IMG/VR virus record: IMGVR_UViG_3300032893_000049
Span: 1 to 59,732 of that record
Reading direction: 5' to 3' (one strand)
Source of the DNA: a virus
Length of the DNA: 59,732 bases
In this document: piece after piece, positions 7,198-14,712 of the stretch
Numbering within the stretch: the first letter of the stretch is position 1
Layout: the number at the start of each line of letters is the position of its first letter
The notes under the pieces: generated by a model
Told to the model about the DNA's origin: nothing
Database searches by the model: none
What the model saw: only the letters and a program-made list of their open reading frames with translations
Translations under genes and position numbers: made by a program

Positions 7198-7243
7198 AAC
7201 CACCGGCAGCCCCCGGGAACGTTCCCGGGGGCTGCCGGTGGTT
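7198..7243. terminator. 46-bp perfect palindrome, bidirectional terminator or cruciform
   Basis: Twenty-three base pairs with no loop bases: the right arm from 7221 (GTTCCCGGGGGCTGCCGG...) is the exact complement of the left arm. It lies between the leftward gene at 7350 and the leftward tRNA cluster, so it can terminate the long leftward transcript before the tRNAs. As DNA it could also form a cruciform. Confidence 0.7.
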
Positions 7244-7349
7244 GGTGCGGCCCGACCCGACCTCGAGAAGCGACCCGGTGCGCCGGGTCCGTGCTGCGGC
7301 GCGCGTCGCAGGAGGTGAACTTCGCAGGGCCGGGCCGCGATCGAGGGGG

Positions 7350-7814
7350 TCAGTCCCGCACGGGCAGCGACTTGAACCCGTCCCACTCCCGCTGCCGGCG
7401 CACAGCGTAGAAGCCGGCCCCGACATGCAGGGTGTCGTGCTCGGCGTGCACGAACGTTGCCGCGCCGTCCGGGGGGACACACAGCAGCCCCAGGGTGGTC
7501 CCGCCGCCGGTCCACGGCGCCCACCCGATCCGGCCGTCGGCAGGCACCAGCCGGTGCGGGTGCACCCCGTCCAGGACGACGATCCCCGGCTGGCGCACCA
7601 CCACGGCCCGGCCAACCTCCTGGGCGCGCACGCCCGCCGCCAGGTCGTCCGGCCACGGGATCACCACCAGGTCGCCCTGCGCCTGCAGTTGGCACCGCCA
7701 GGACTCGGCGATCCCGACGAGCTGCTCCAACTGCTCCCCGGTGACAGGCAGGGCAGGCGGGGGCACCAACGGAGCCAGGTCCACCGGCGGCGCAACGGTC
7801 AACATCACGGTCAT
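7350..7814 (-). CDS. Hypothetical protein, 154 aa
   Basis: This is the distal gene of the leftward block. A Pro-rich N-terminus is followed by a helical segment (EQLEQLVGIAESWRCQLQ) and beta-rich stretches (GRAVVVRQPGIVVLDGVHP, GGTTLGLLCVPPDG, HDTLHVGAGFYAVRR). No motif identifies a family. It is separated by 12 bases from the gene upstream, so it is probably in the same transcript as the Tra-like genes. Confidence 0.65.
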   Translation of the reverse strand: MTVMLTVAPPVDLAPLVPPPALPVTGEQLEQLVGIAESWRCQLQAQGDLVVIPWPDDLAAGVRAQEVGRAVVVRQPGIVVLDGVHPHRLVPADGRIGWAPWTGGGTTLGLLCVPPDGAATFVHAEHDTLHVGAGFYAVRRQREWDGFKSLPVRD

Positions 7815-7826
7815 CGTGGGGTCTCC

Positions 7827-8186
7827 TCAGGTTCGGTTCACGGTTGTGGCGATCACCTGGGCGGTGACCCGCACGGGGTGGGATTCGTCGTCGGCCAGCC
7901 ACGCGGCGGCCGCCAACGGGTGGGACACGCAGGCCGGGACAGGCAGAGCGACCAGGTCGTGGGCGCCGTCCGGGCTGGCGGTGCCGTTGACGCCGAGCAG
8001 GACCCGGCAGTCGCCGAGCCAACCCGTCGGGTCCTCGACCAGCAGCAGGAACCACGGCGGGTTGCCGGGGTCGGCGGCCGGCTCACCGACCAGCCGGATC
8101 CGGTCGTGGGTGAGGGCCCTCCACCACCCGGACCGCTCCAGGTCGGCCCACCGCTGCTGCGGGGTCGGGACACGCCGGGTCAACAC
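7827..8186 (-). CDS. Hypothetical protein, 119 aa
   Basis: The GTG at 8186 gives a 119-residue product beginning MLTRRVPTPQQRWADLERSG. It lies five bases downstream of the previous gene's stop, so it is part of the same leftward operon. The middle region (PPWFLLLVEDPTGWLGDCRVLLGV) looks like a compact beta domain. Longer upstream frames overlap the membrane gene and are not credible. No family recognised. Confidence 0.6.
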   Translation of the reverse strand: MLTRRVPTPQQRWADLERSGWWRALTHDRIRLVGEPAADPGNPPWFLLLVEDPTGWLGDCRVLLGVNGTASPDGAHDLVALPVPACVSHPLAAAAWLADDESHPVRVTAQVIATTVNRT

Positions 8187-8191
8187 CGCGG

Positions 8192-9163
8192 TCAGTCCTC
8201 CAGCAGACCGAGGGACCGCAACGCCTGCCGGGTCCGGTCCGGGCTGGCCTGCAGGTACCGGCGGGTCGGTTCCACCTTCGGTCGCGGGTCCATCTGGCCG
8301 GACTGGATCGCCGCGGTGATCAGCGCCGCCAGGTCCTCGATCGTGCGGGCCGGCGGCCGAGTCGACCGGGTCGACCGCCGGCGCGGCTTGCGGGAGGTCG
8401 ATCGGGGCGACGGGACTGCCTCGATCGCCGGCCGCTGTGGCGCCTCGATCGCAGGGTCGATCCTGGACTCGACCGGCACCTCGATCGGGTGGTCGATCGT
8501 CGCCTCGACTGCGGGTGGCGTGGCGGTCGACCGATCGACCACCACGGGGCGCCGATCGTTGTACCGGGCGATCGCCTCCCCGGGGTCGATCGTGCCGTCC
8601 CACGTCGCCTGCCAGTGCGCCCCGAACGTGCGCCACGGGTGCCACACCCAGCGGGCGGCGGAGAACCGCACCGACCGCGGGTCGATCAACCCCTTCGCTC
8701 GCAGCTGCTCCCGGTGCATCGACCGGGACCGGATCGACCACAGCCACGGGGAGATCACCGAGAACAACGCGAACGTCAGCGCCTTCGCGTTCGGGGTCCA
8801 GTCCGGCGCCCAGTGGGTGTAGTTCAGGGCGGCGACCACCCCCGCCATCAGGTAGGACGAGAGGCGCAGCCGGAACGCGGCGTCCCCGGCCATCAGGGCG
8901 ACGTGCGCCTCCCACGCCAGGTACACCGCGATCGACTCCAGGGTGGCGGCGAACCCGACCGCGAGCACGACCGCCCGGGTCAGGTGGTCCAACGCCCACA
9001 TCGTCTGCCCGGCCACCGCAACCGCGTTCACCCCGACCAGGGGGGCAGCCAACGGCAGGGCAGCGACCCACGCCGCCGGTCGAGTCGATCCCCGCACCGT
9101 CGCCCGGGCCGCCTTGACCGCCTCGATCGGCGCCGTCCGCAGCGGCAGCTCCACCACCGTCAT
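8192..9163 (-). CDS. DUF2637/Spd-like multi-pass membrane protein
   Basis: The ATG at 9163 follows AAGGAGG and overlaps the previous stop (ATGA). Residues about 30-140 hold four hydrophobic segments, the third containing VVAALNYTHW and the last ending SVISPWLWSIRSR; this layout resembles DUF2637/Spd membrane proteins of actinomycete plasmids. The C-terminal half is cytosolic, with repeated acidic IDHPIEVP and PAIEAP units and a very basic RKPRRRSTRSTR patch before a helical end. It lies downstream of a Tra/FtsK ATPase, as Spd genes do in conjugative plasmids. DUF2637 membership is from memory of the pattern. Confidence 0.6.
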   Translation of the reverse strand: MTVVELPLRTAPIEAVKAARATVRGSTRPAAWVAALPLAAPLVGVNAVAVAGQTMWALDHLTRAVVLAVGFAATLESIAVYLAWEAHVALMAGDAAFRLRLSSYLMAGVVAALNYTHWAPDWTPNAKALTFALFSVISPWLWSIRSRSMHREQLRAKGLIDPRSVRFSAARWVWHPWRTFGAHWQATWDGTIDPGEAIARYNDRRPVVVDRSTATPPAVEATIDHPIEVPVESRIDPAIEAPQRPAIEAVPSPRSTSRKPRRRSTRSTRPPARTIEDLAALITAAIQSGQMDPRPKVEPTRRYLQASPDRTRQALRSLGLLED

Positions 9164-9450
9164 CACCGCCTCCTTGCCTTCCCGTGTCGTCCCTTGGTTG
9201 AGGGGCGGGGCAGGCCCAGCAGGACCGCCCCGATCCGTCGTTGCTTGCCGGACCCGCCGCACCACCAGCAGTCCCCGTACGTCCGCTCCCCGATCGGGTT
9301 CGGTTTCTTCGCCGACCCCAGGCACCACCAGCAGGGCCGCCACGGGTAGCGGCGCACGTTGTGCACCCACACCACCCACCCGACCCGCCCGGCGACCAGC
9401 AGCACGAACCCGATCAGCAGGTCACGCAGGATGGTGTGCAGGAGGCCCAC
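9163..9450 (-). CDS. Small membrane protein with paired CxxC motifs, 95 aa
   Basis: The GTG at 9450 lies seven bases beyond the upstream stop. One membrane helix (DLLIGFVLLVAGRVGWVVWV) is followed by CWWCLGSAKKPNPIGERTYG and then DCWWCGGSGKQRR, two CWWC/CxxC knuckles resembling a DnaJ-type zinc-binding repeat, and a basic tail. Its position next to a DUF2637-like protein suggests a membrane complex. Exact function unknown. Confidence 0.65.
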   Translation of the reverse strand: MGLLHTILRDLLIGFVLLVAGRVGWVVWVHNVRRYPWRPCWWCLGSAKKPNPIGERTYGDCWWCGGSGKQRRIGAVLLGLPRPSTKGRHGKARRR

Positions 9451-9457
9451 GATCCAC

Positions 9458-10009
9458 TCACTTCGTCGGGTCGAACTGGCCGGTGTCCTCCCGCAGCTGC
9501 GCGAGCACGTTGACCGCCGCCGACAACGCCTTCGCGGAGTCCTGGCAGCGGCCCGCGTTCTGCCGCAGGTGCCGCCCGACCCGGCGGGCCACCAGCAGCC
9601 TGTCCACCTTGAACGGCCACTTCCCGGTCCGCTTGATCCCCGCCTCGATCTGCTCGGCCCGGTACACCCACCAGTCGCCGAGCCGCAGCAGCTCCGAACG
9701 TGCCTCGTCGGCCCACTGCACGAACTCGCTGGTGGTGCGGAACGGGTCGGACCGCCCCAGCGCCTTGTGCCGGCCCCGGCCGCCACCACCGGCGGGGCCC
9801 CCACCGCCGCCGTCGTTGGTGTTGACGTGCACGTGCACGGCGGGTGCGGGGCCGGCGGCCGGGGCAGAGGGCCCGGGGACGTACTGCGGTTGCGGCTGGG
9901 GCGCCGGGGCCGGCTCCGCGGGGGGCGGGCTGGCCGCAGGCACAGGGGCGGGCGCCGGCGCGGCAGGCGGTGCCGCCGCCGGGGGAGCCTCGGTCGTGGC
10001 CTGGCTCAT
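9458..10009 (-). CDS. Hypothetical protein with Pro/Ala-rich N-terminus, 183 aa
   Basis: I choose ATG 10009 because a purine-rich CGGAGAG precedes it. An in-frame TTG at 10093 preceded by GGGGGAGGGG would add a 28-residue tail encoded by 12-bp repeats. The first 75 residues are a flexible Pro/Ala linker (PAPQPQPQYVPG). A Gly-rich hinge follows, then a helical domain of about 95 residues (TTSEFVQWADEARSELLRLG, then VGRHLRQNAGRCQDSAKALS). The C-terminal domain could dock to the adjacent translocase. Family unknown. Confidence 0.6.
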   Translation of the reverse strand: MSQATTEAPPAAAPPAAPAPAPVPAASPPPAEPAPAPQPQPQYVPGPSAPAAGPAPAVHVHVNTNDGGGGGPAGGGGRGRHKALGRSDPFRTTSEFVQWADEARSELLRLGDWWVYRAEQIEAGIKRTGKWPFKVDRLLVARRVGRHLRQNAGRCQDSAKALSAAVNVLAQLREDTGQFDPTK

Positions 10010-10024
10010 CGTCACTCTCCGTAC

Positions 10025-10089
10025 TTGTTCACGGGCCTGTTCAGGGCGTTGTTCACGCTTGTTCACCGGCTTGTTCAGGGCCTTGTTCA
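10025..10089 (-). repeat. Six-copy 12-bp direct repeat (TTGTTCA on + strand; TGAACAA on - strand)
   Basis: Copies of TTGTTCA begin at 10025, 10037 (CTGTTCA), 10049, 10059, 10071 and 10083, so five steps are 12, 12, 10, 12 and 12 bases. The array lies between the Tra-like gene and the gene at 10009. It is either a binding-site (iteron-like) array or a translated repeat if the TTG start at 10093 is used. Confidence 0.75.
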
Positions 10090-10122
10090 GCAACCCCTCC
10101 CCCTACGGGGGCAGGGGGGCGT

Positions 10123-12297
10123 TCATGGCGTCGCCGCGTCGTCGTCGAAGAACTCCTCGTCGTCGTCACCCTCCGGCGTCGCCACAGCCCGGGTGCCCGC
10201 GCCGGGCAGCAGCCGGTACACGCCCCGCTCCCCGTCGACCCGCTCCACCTGCCCGTCGTCCATCAGGGTCTGCAGCCGCCGGTACAGGGCGGGGCGCTGC
10301 CCGTCGGTGATCCCCGGAATCGCGAACCAACGGGCCAGCAGGTCGCCCGTCTCGAACGTGACCCGCCCCTCAGCCACGAACCCGGCGATGATCACCCGCA
10401 GGTGCTCCTCCTGCTCCTGCCTGGACGGCACTGGGCCAGGCGTCCCGAGCGTGGCCAGCTCCAGGTCCGGCACGTCGGCCGTGATCGGGACCCGCGGGTT
10501 CAACCCGTCCAGCTCGGGGTCCAGGTCGTGCTCGTAGCCACCCAACGTCTCGTCCTCCTCCTGGTCGTTGTCCCCCGCGGGCGCGGAGGGACGGGTGCGG
10601 GTGGCGGGGGGCTCAAGGACGGCGACACGCCCCGTGGCGGTCGCCGTTGGTGCCGCCGGCGCGGGTGCCGGCGTCGGCGGGACGGGCGGCAGAACCTCGC
10701 CCCGCCCGGACGGGATCAGGTGGGACAGGTCCCGGTTCGCGTACGCCTCACCGAGGGCCTTCACCTGGGCGGGGTGCAGGGTCGCCCGCATCCCCGCGTA
10801 CGCCTCGACCGCGGCCCGGACCGGAGCCCAGTCCTCCCGGCCGTTCACCACCGGCAGGAACGCCCGGCAGTCCAGCGCCGCCTGCGCGAGGCTGATCCCG
10901 GGCCCGTGGATGTAGCAGCGGCCCCGGTCCTCATCCCCGAACAGGTCCGGGCGGATCCCGGTGGCCATCACCGAGTCCGGCATCCCGTACGCGGCGTCAT
11001 CCAGGTCGGTGACCCCGAACACGGTGTGCCCGGCGAACTGGGACCGCACGGTGGTGTTGATCCGGTCGTAGGTGGCCCGTTGCAACGAGAAGTAGACGAA
11101 GATCCCCGCCGACGCGGCCCGCTCCAGCACGGCGACCAGCTGGTCCATCTCGACCAGCCAGCCGGCCTCCTCGACCTTGACGACCAGCAGCGGGATCCGG
11201 TGCTTGGTCCAGCACTCCGGCTTCCACTCCGTGTAGCCAAGGTCGGCCAGCAGGTCGACCTGTGAGTCGATCAGCCGGAGCAAGGCGCGGATCATCGCCT
11301 TGACCTCCCGCTCGGTGCCGGCGAACCAGTCGATGCCCGACCGGACGGGCCCGAACGTCTGCCACTTCTTCACCGGGTCCGCGAGCCACACCACGACGTC
11401 GGTTCGGGTGAGCATGTCCGCGGTCTCCAGCACCGACTTGACGCCCTTGCCCATCCGGGACCGGCCGGTGGTCAGGTTGTGGCCCCGCCCGTGGATCTCC
11501 AGCACCGGTGACCCGTCGGAGCGGATCGCCGAGCAGGTGGGCAGGCTGATCGACCCGCCCGGGTGGGACGGGCCAGGCCACGGGATCGGCCCCTGCGCGA
11601 GGATGTCGACCTGCGTGAACGTCAGCCGCGACTGGTCCGCCGACCCCTCCGCGACAGCCCGCAGAGATCCGCGCCGCAACCCGGCCATCGACTCGAGCCC
11701 CCGCAGCGCCCCCTGCAGCTCCTCCGTGGACTGGCCGCCGGCGTGACGCACCCGCGACACCTTCGTCGTGTCGGTCGCCTCCACCAGGTGCCCGCGGGTC
11801 CCCGACGCCAGACCGAGAGCCTCCAGCGGCGACTGCTGCCCGTGGGAGTCGTTGCCGAGCCCCCGCACGACCGGCATCCGCGGCATCTGCACCCACACCG
11901 CCAACGCGACCGCACCGAACACTTGGGTCAGGAACCACGGCATCGGCGCGCCGACGACCACCGTGATCCCGAACGCCAGGAACGGCACCGCCACCACGCA
12001 CACCGCCCGGACCCGGTCCAGCCAGTGCCGGGCCTTCGCCTCATGCAGCGTCGTGATCACCCCGAGGGCCGTCGCGCACACCACCGACAGGATGGGCAGC
12101 CACGGCGCCCAGGACACGCGACCCCACACGAGGTAGTGGGCGATCGGGCCGCCCGCGAGGACCACGAAAGCGACGACCAGCGGCACGATCGCGGCCAAGT
12201 TGCGGTGCGACATGCGTCCCGCCAGGAACCCAGCCGCGATCGCCTCCCCGGGGGGGACGTCACCCCACCCGCGGGGGGTCTTGCCGCGCCGCCTCAT
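10123..12297 (-). CDS. FtsK/SpoIIIE-Tra-like DNA translocase ATPase
   Basis: The ATG at 12297 follows AGAGGAGGG and gives 724 residues; a longer frame to 12420 overlaps the upstream gene. Residues 35-135 hold about four membrane helices. Walker A is GRSRMGKGVKS (278-288). The Walker B position reads LLVVKVEEAGW (370-380), with Lys where Asp is expected. The motor ends near residue 520. A Pro/Ala linker and an acidic region lead to a winged-helix-like domain (QRPALYRRLQTLMDDGQVERVDG) and a Glu/Asp tail. This layout matches Tra proteins that move double-stranded DNA between actinomycete mycelia, and FtsK. The phage role is unknown; DNA segregation of a plasmid-like prophage or transfer are options. 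Confidence 0.8.
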   Translation of the reverse strand: MRRRGKTPRGWGDVPPGEAIAAGFLAGRMSHRNLAAIVPLVVAFVVLAGGPIAHYLVWGRVSWAPWLPILSVVCATALGVITTLHEAKARHWLDRVRAVCVVAVPFLAFGITVVVGAPMPWFLTQVFGAVALAVWVQMPRMPVVRGLGNDSHGQQSPLEALGLASGTRGHLVEATDTTKVSRVRHAGGQSTEELQGALRGLESMAGLRRGSLRAVAEGSADQSRLTFTQVDILAQGPIPWPGPSHPGGSISLPTCSAIRSDGSPVLEIHGRGHNLTTGRSRMGKGVKSVLETADMLTRTDVVVWLADPVKKWQTFGPVRSGIDWFAGTEREVKAMIRALLRLIDSQVDLLADLGYTEWKPECWTKHRIPLLVVKVEEAGWLVEMDQLVAVLERAASAGIFVYFSLQRATYDRINTTVRSQFAGHTVFGVTDLDDAAYGMPDSVMATGIRPDLFGDEDRGRCYIHGPGISLAQAALDCRAFLPVVNGREDWAPVRAAVEAYAGMRATLHPAQVKALGEAYANRDLSHLIPSGRGEVLPPVPPTPAPAPAAPTATATGRVAVLEPPATRTRPSAPAGDNDQEEDETLGGYEHDLDPELDGLNPRVPITADVPDLELATLGTPGPVPSRQEQEEHLRVIIAGFVAEGRVTFETGDLLARWFAIPGITDGQRPALYRRLQTLMDDGQVERVDGERGVYRLLPGAGTRAVATPEGDDDEEFFDDDAATP

Positions 12298-12503
12298 CGT
12301 GTCGCCCTCCTCTGGTTCCCCCACCGGCACCCGCACCCGACCGAGACCACCTCGCCGTAGTGGGCGACGTGCTGGCACTGCCCGTCCTCGTCGTGCCGGT
12401 GCTTGCCCGGGCACGTGCACTGCCCCTCGTTCTCGTCGGGTTCGTCGTCCACGTCGAGCTCGTCGAGGTCAGGGGTCGGCGCCCACCGGTTCCACAACCC
12501 CAC
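12294..12503 (-). CDS. Hypothetical acidic Cys/His-rich protein, 69 aa
   Basis: ATG 12503; its stop overlaps the translocase ATG. The N-terminal half is acidic (DLDELDVDDEPDENEGQ). The rest contains CTCPGKHRHDEDGQCQH and later CGCRWG, which could form a small zinc site. It is coupled to the translocase and may be an accessory factor. Family unknown. Confidence 0.6.
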   Translation of the reverse strand: MGLWNRWAPTPDLDELDVDDEPDENEGQCTCPGKHRHDEDGQCQHVAHYGEVVSVGCGCRWGNQRRATR

Positions 12504-12523
12504 CGGTCACCTCCCCGGCCCGG

Positions 12524-12592
12524 GTCCCCACCCCGCCGCCCGGCGTCGCGGGCGGGGGATTACCGCTTCGCCACGGCCGACGGGGTGGGGAC
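12524..12592 (-). terminator. Long hairpin between leftward genes
   Basis: Perfect 12-bp arms (12524-12535 and 12581-12592, GTCCCCACCCCG on the + strand) enclose a 45-base loop that itself holds GCCCGG/CCGGGC-type pairs. It lies between the genes ending at 12596 and beginning at 12503. It may attenuate or process the leftward transcript. Confidence 0.45.
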
Positions 12593-12595
12593 GTC

Positions 12596-12859
12596 TCACG
12601 CCGGCTGTCCGGCCGGCTCCACCTGCACCCGGACCGGCTCGTCGCGGCCCGCTTCCCACCCGTGCTGGGTCCCGTCGTCGGCGACCAACACGGCCGAGGG
12701 ACCCACGAGCTCCGGGGTCCGCATCCGCAGCACCGTCGCCGGATGCTCCACACCGACGTCGTGCGCGCCCGGGTACCGGCAGGCCCTGGTCGCCCGGCAC
12801 GGGATCAGCAAGGTCATCCCGGGGGTCACTTCGTCACCGAAGATCACGCGGCTGTCCAT
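12596..12859 (-). CDS. Hypothetical protein, 87 aa
   Basis: The ATG at 12859 overlaps the WhiB stop (TGATG). It is a small beta-rich protein (SRVIFGDEVTPGMTLLIPCR, then AVLVADDGTQHGWEAG and PVRVQVEPAGQPA). No family recognised. Translation is coupled to WhiB, so it may be co-regulated. Confidence 0.6.
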   Translation of the reverse strand: MDSRVIFGDEVTPGMTLLIPCRATRACRYPGAHDVGVEHPATVLRMRTPELVGPSAVLVADDGTQHGWEAGRDEPVRVQVEPAGQPA

Positions 12860-13137
12860 CACGCGGCCCTCCGCTTGAGCCGGCGCCGTTCCCGCTCGGA
12901 CAGGCCACCCCAGACCCCGAACCGTTCGTCGTGGGCCAGGGCGTACTCCAGGCACTCCACGCGCACCTCGCAGGCCAGGCACACCAGCTTCGCCGCCCGG
13001 GAAGACCCTCCCTTCTCGGGGAAGAACGCCTCCGGGTCGGTCTGGGCGCACAACGCCCGGTCCTGCCACTCCAGCTCGGCGGGCAGCTCGTCCCCGGCTG
13101 CACCGTGGACGACGATCGTCAGCTCGTGCACGGTCAC
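12859..13137 (-). CDS. WhiB-family transcriptional regulator
   Basis: The 92-residue product carries the full WhiB signature: a first Cys in WQDRALCAQTDPEAFFPEKG, then CLACEVRVECLEYAL supplying the other three cluster ligands, the GVWGG turn and a basic SERERRRLKRRAA tail. WhiB proteins bind a [4Fe-4S] cluster, contact sigma factor region 4 and control transcription; they occur in actinobacteria and their phages. Phage versions can repress host whiB genes or block superinfection. The start is GTG 13137, overlapping the upstream stop. Confidence 0.95.
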   Translation of the reverse strand: MTVHELTIVVHGAAGDELPAELEWQDRALCAQTDPEAFFPEKGGSSRAAKLVCLACEVRVECLEYALAHDERFGVWGGLSERERRRLKRRAA

Positions 13138-13412
13138 CGCCGCCGTCCCGACCTGGTGCCGGCACGCGGCTGGGACCGCTTCGCCTGCCGGTTCGCCCGG
13201 GTCACCTGCCGCGCCGCCGCCCTGGACCTCCTCTGGACGTGCGCCTGCAGCTTCCGCAGGTGGTAGTCGGCGGTCGGGTCCCCGGTGCTGATCCGGCCCT
13301 TGGCCTGCCCGCGCCCGGACCGCTTGCTGGAGCCGCCGAACAGGTACGCGCACACCAGCAGGACGCCGACGATCACGACACCCCACAGGGCCGGGTTCAT
13401 CTGCCCGCTCAC
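13134..13412 (-). CDS. Small membrane-anchored basic protein, 92 aa
   Basis: The GTG at 13412 overlaps the previous stop (GTGA). One N-terminal membrane helix (LWGVVIVGVLLVCAYLFGG) is followed by a strongly basic cytosolic part with RRSRAAARQVTRANRQAKRS. It could tether nucleic acid or a protein at the membrane. It lies between WhiB and another membrane protein. Family unknown. Confidence 0.65.
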   Translation of the reverse strand: MSGQMNPALWGVVIVGVLLVCAYLFGGSSKRSGRGQAKGRISTGDPTADYHLRKLQAHVQRRSRAAARQVTRANRQAKRSQPRAGTRSGRRR

Positions 13413-13630
13413 GGCGTCGCCCCGGTGCGGGCGCGCTGGGCCTCGCGGATGGCGCTGACGATGCACGCCGCGGTGATCACGGCAGCGGTGGTCGCGAGGA
13501 CCTCGTCGTCACGGAGGAGCAGGGCGACGCTGGCGATGGCCCAACCGATCGGCAGACCGAAGTGGAACTTGCGGCGGTGACGCCGCCACATGGACGGCCG
13601 GGTGGGCTGGGAGGGGACGGTGGCGGTCAT
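13409..13630 (-). CDS. Small membrane protein, 73 aa
   Basis: ATG 13630. A basic N-terminus (MWRRHRRKFHF) leads into two hydrophobic segments (LPIGWAIASVALLL and LATTAAVITAACIVSAI) and a short polar end. Its stop overlaps the next GTG. It resembles small two-helix proteins commonly found beside Tra genes, but no family is assigned. Confidence 0.6.
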   Translation of the reverse strand: MTATVPSQPTRPSMWRRHRRKFHFGLPIGWAIASVALLLRDDEVLATTAAVITAACIVSAIREAQRARTGATP

Positions 13631-13656
13631 GGCGGGATCAACTCCAGGGGTCGTGG

Positions 13657-13863
13657 TCAGGACAGGTGCTCACGCACCGAGTCGGCGTAGATCCGCACGA
13701 GCCGGCCCACCCGGACACCGCGCAACGCCTGGGCGTGGACCAGCCGGTACACGGAGTTCCGGTCGATGCGCAGGACGGCTGCCACCTCGGCGGGGGTCAG
13801 CAGGTCCGGCCAGGACGGGGATGCTCCTGGTGCTCCTGTCGACTCTGAGGCTCGCGAGGTCAT
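13657..13863 (-). CDS. Excisionase-type helix-turn-helix protein, 68 aa
   Basis: LLTPAEVAAVLRIDRNSVYR followed by LVHAQALRGVRVGRLVRIY is the HTH_17/MerR-like fold of excisionase and small DNA-binding proteins. The ATG at 13863 is assumed; another at 13872 is in frame, and neither has a clear ribosome-binding site. It is the first gene of the leftward block and is divergent from the GntR-type gene, so it probably controls this promoter region. Confidence 0.8.
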   Translation of the reverse strand: MTSRASESTGAPGASPSWPDLLTPAEVAAVLRIDRNSVYRLVHAQALRGVRVGRLVRIYADSVREHLS

Positions 13864-13927
13864 GCCAACCATGCTGAACCATGTAGGCCAGGTGCGCAAG
13901 GTCTCGGCGCGGCGCGTGACGGGATCC

Positions 13928-13985
13928 GTGCCGCAGCGGCGCCCCCGTGCGGCACCATGTGCACCATGTCCCGCACGGTGCCGCA
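13928..13985. promoter_or_regulatory. Three GTGCCGCA half-sites in the divergent control region
   Basis: GTGCCGCA occurs at 13928-13935 and 13978-13985, and its complement TGCGGCAC at 13948-13955. The last pair forms a 9-bp inverted repeat (TGCGGCACC and GGTGCCGCA) around 20 bases that contain two GCACCATGT units. It lies between the excisionase-type and GntR-type genes and is a likely operator for one of them. Confidence 0.6.
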
Positions 13986-13997
13986 GGTCAGCCGCTG

Positions 13998-14312
13998 ATG
14001 GCTCTCCCGTCCTGGCAGGAGATCGCCGAGACGCTGCGCGAGCGGGTGCGGGCCGGCGACTACCCCGTGGGGTCCCTGATCCCGTCCACGACGGGCCTGG
14101 CGGCGGAGTTCGGGGTGACGCGGGGGCCAGCTCGGGCCGCAGTGGAAGCACTCAAGCGGGAGGGCGTTCTGGAGGGGGAGCCGGGCCGGGGGGTCCGGGT
14201 GGCGGCGGTGCCGTCGGCGCGGTTGCGGCCGGTGCGGGATGTGCTGGCCGAGCACGAGGCGCAACTGCGGGAGATCCGGGAGCGGCTCGACCGGCTAGAG
14301 AACCAGGGTTGA
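13998..14312 (+). CDS. GntR-family winged-helix regulator, 104 aa
   Basis: The protein is a minimal GntR DNA-binding domain: SWQEIAETLRERVRAGDYPV, SLIPSTTGLAAEFGVTRGPA and RAAVEALKREGVLEGEPG are the helix and wing elements, followed by a short C-terminal coiled coil (RDVLAEHEAQLREIRERLDR) that probably dimerises it. No effector domain is present. ATG 13998 overlaps the stop of a possible 10-codon leader beginning MSRTVPQ, which could couple translation. It is divergent from an excisionase-like gene with palindromic sites between. Confidence 0.85.
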   Translation: MALPSWQEIAETLRERVRAGDYPVGSLIPSTTGLAAEFGVTRGPARAAVEALKREGVLEGEPGRGVRVAAVPSARLRPVRDVLAEHEAQLREIRERLDRLENQG

Positions 14313-14338
14313 CAACCTAACCCGAGACAGGGTTTAAT
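14309..14338 (+). promoter_or_regulatory. SigA-like promoter, leaderless type (family member a)
   Basis: TTGACA, an 18-base spacer and TTTAAT, then GGTCAC and the ATG at 14345 six bases after the -10 box, so the mRNA is probably leaderless. The spacer end holds AACCC/GGGTT around 6 bases, overlapping the -10 box. Confidence 0.85.
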
Positions 14339-14344
14339 GGTCAC

Positions 14345-14638
14345 ATGACGACGCCGGTGATGCCCGCACCCGCAGCCCACGCACCCATCTCGATGCTCAA
14401 CCGCACGGGCAGCGGCATCCGCACCATCATCATCTGCTCCTGCGGATGGACCCCCAGCAAGGCACCCGAGCGGGGCTCCACCATGCACAACGCCCACGAC
14501 GCCCACCGGCGCGCCCACGGCCTGCGCAAGGACACCTGCCCCGCCGACGTCTACGGCGAGGGCCCCGCCAAGGGCCTCACCTGGGACCAGTGGTACGCCG
14601 CCAACCCCGGCCTTGACCCGTTCGGCGTCCGGGACTGA
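14345..14638 (+). CDS. Hypothetical protein, 97 aa (leaderless)
   Basis: The ATG sits at the expected transcription start of the promoter at 14309, and there is no ribosome-binding site. The product has an IIICSCGWTP motif and a His/Arg-rich stretch (HNAHDAHRRAHGLRKDTC), possibly a degenerate zinc finger (CxC, HxxxH, C). No family recognised. Its promoter class is shared with ArdC, suggesting early expression. Confidence 0.7.
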   Translation: MTTPVMPAPAAHAPISMLNRTGSGIRTIIICSCGWTPSKAPERGSTMHNAHDAHRRAHGLRKDTCPADVYGEGPAKGLTWDQWYAANPGLDPFGVRD

Positions 14639-14712
14639 ACCAACCACAACCGTCGCATGGCCGCGGCATGATGGCCGTCAGGTGATCAACCGACTACAAG
14701 GAGCCCCCCGCC

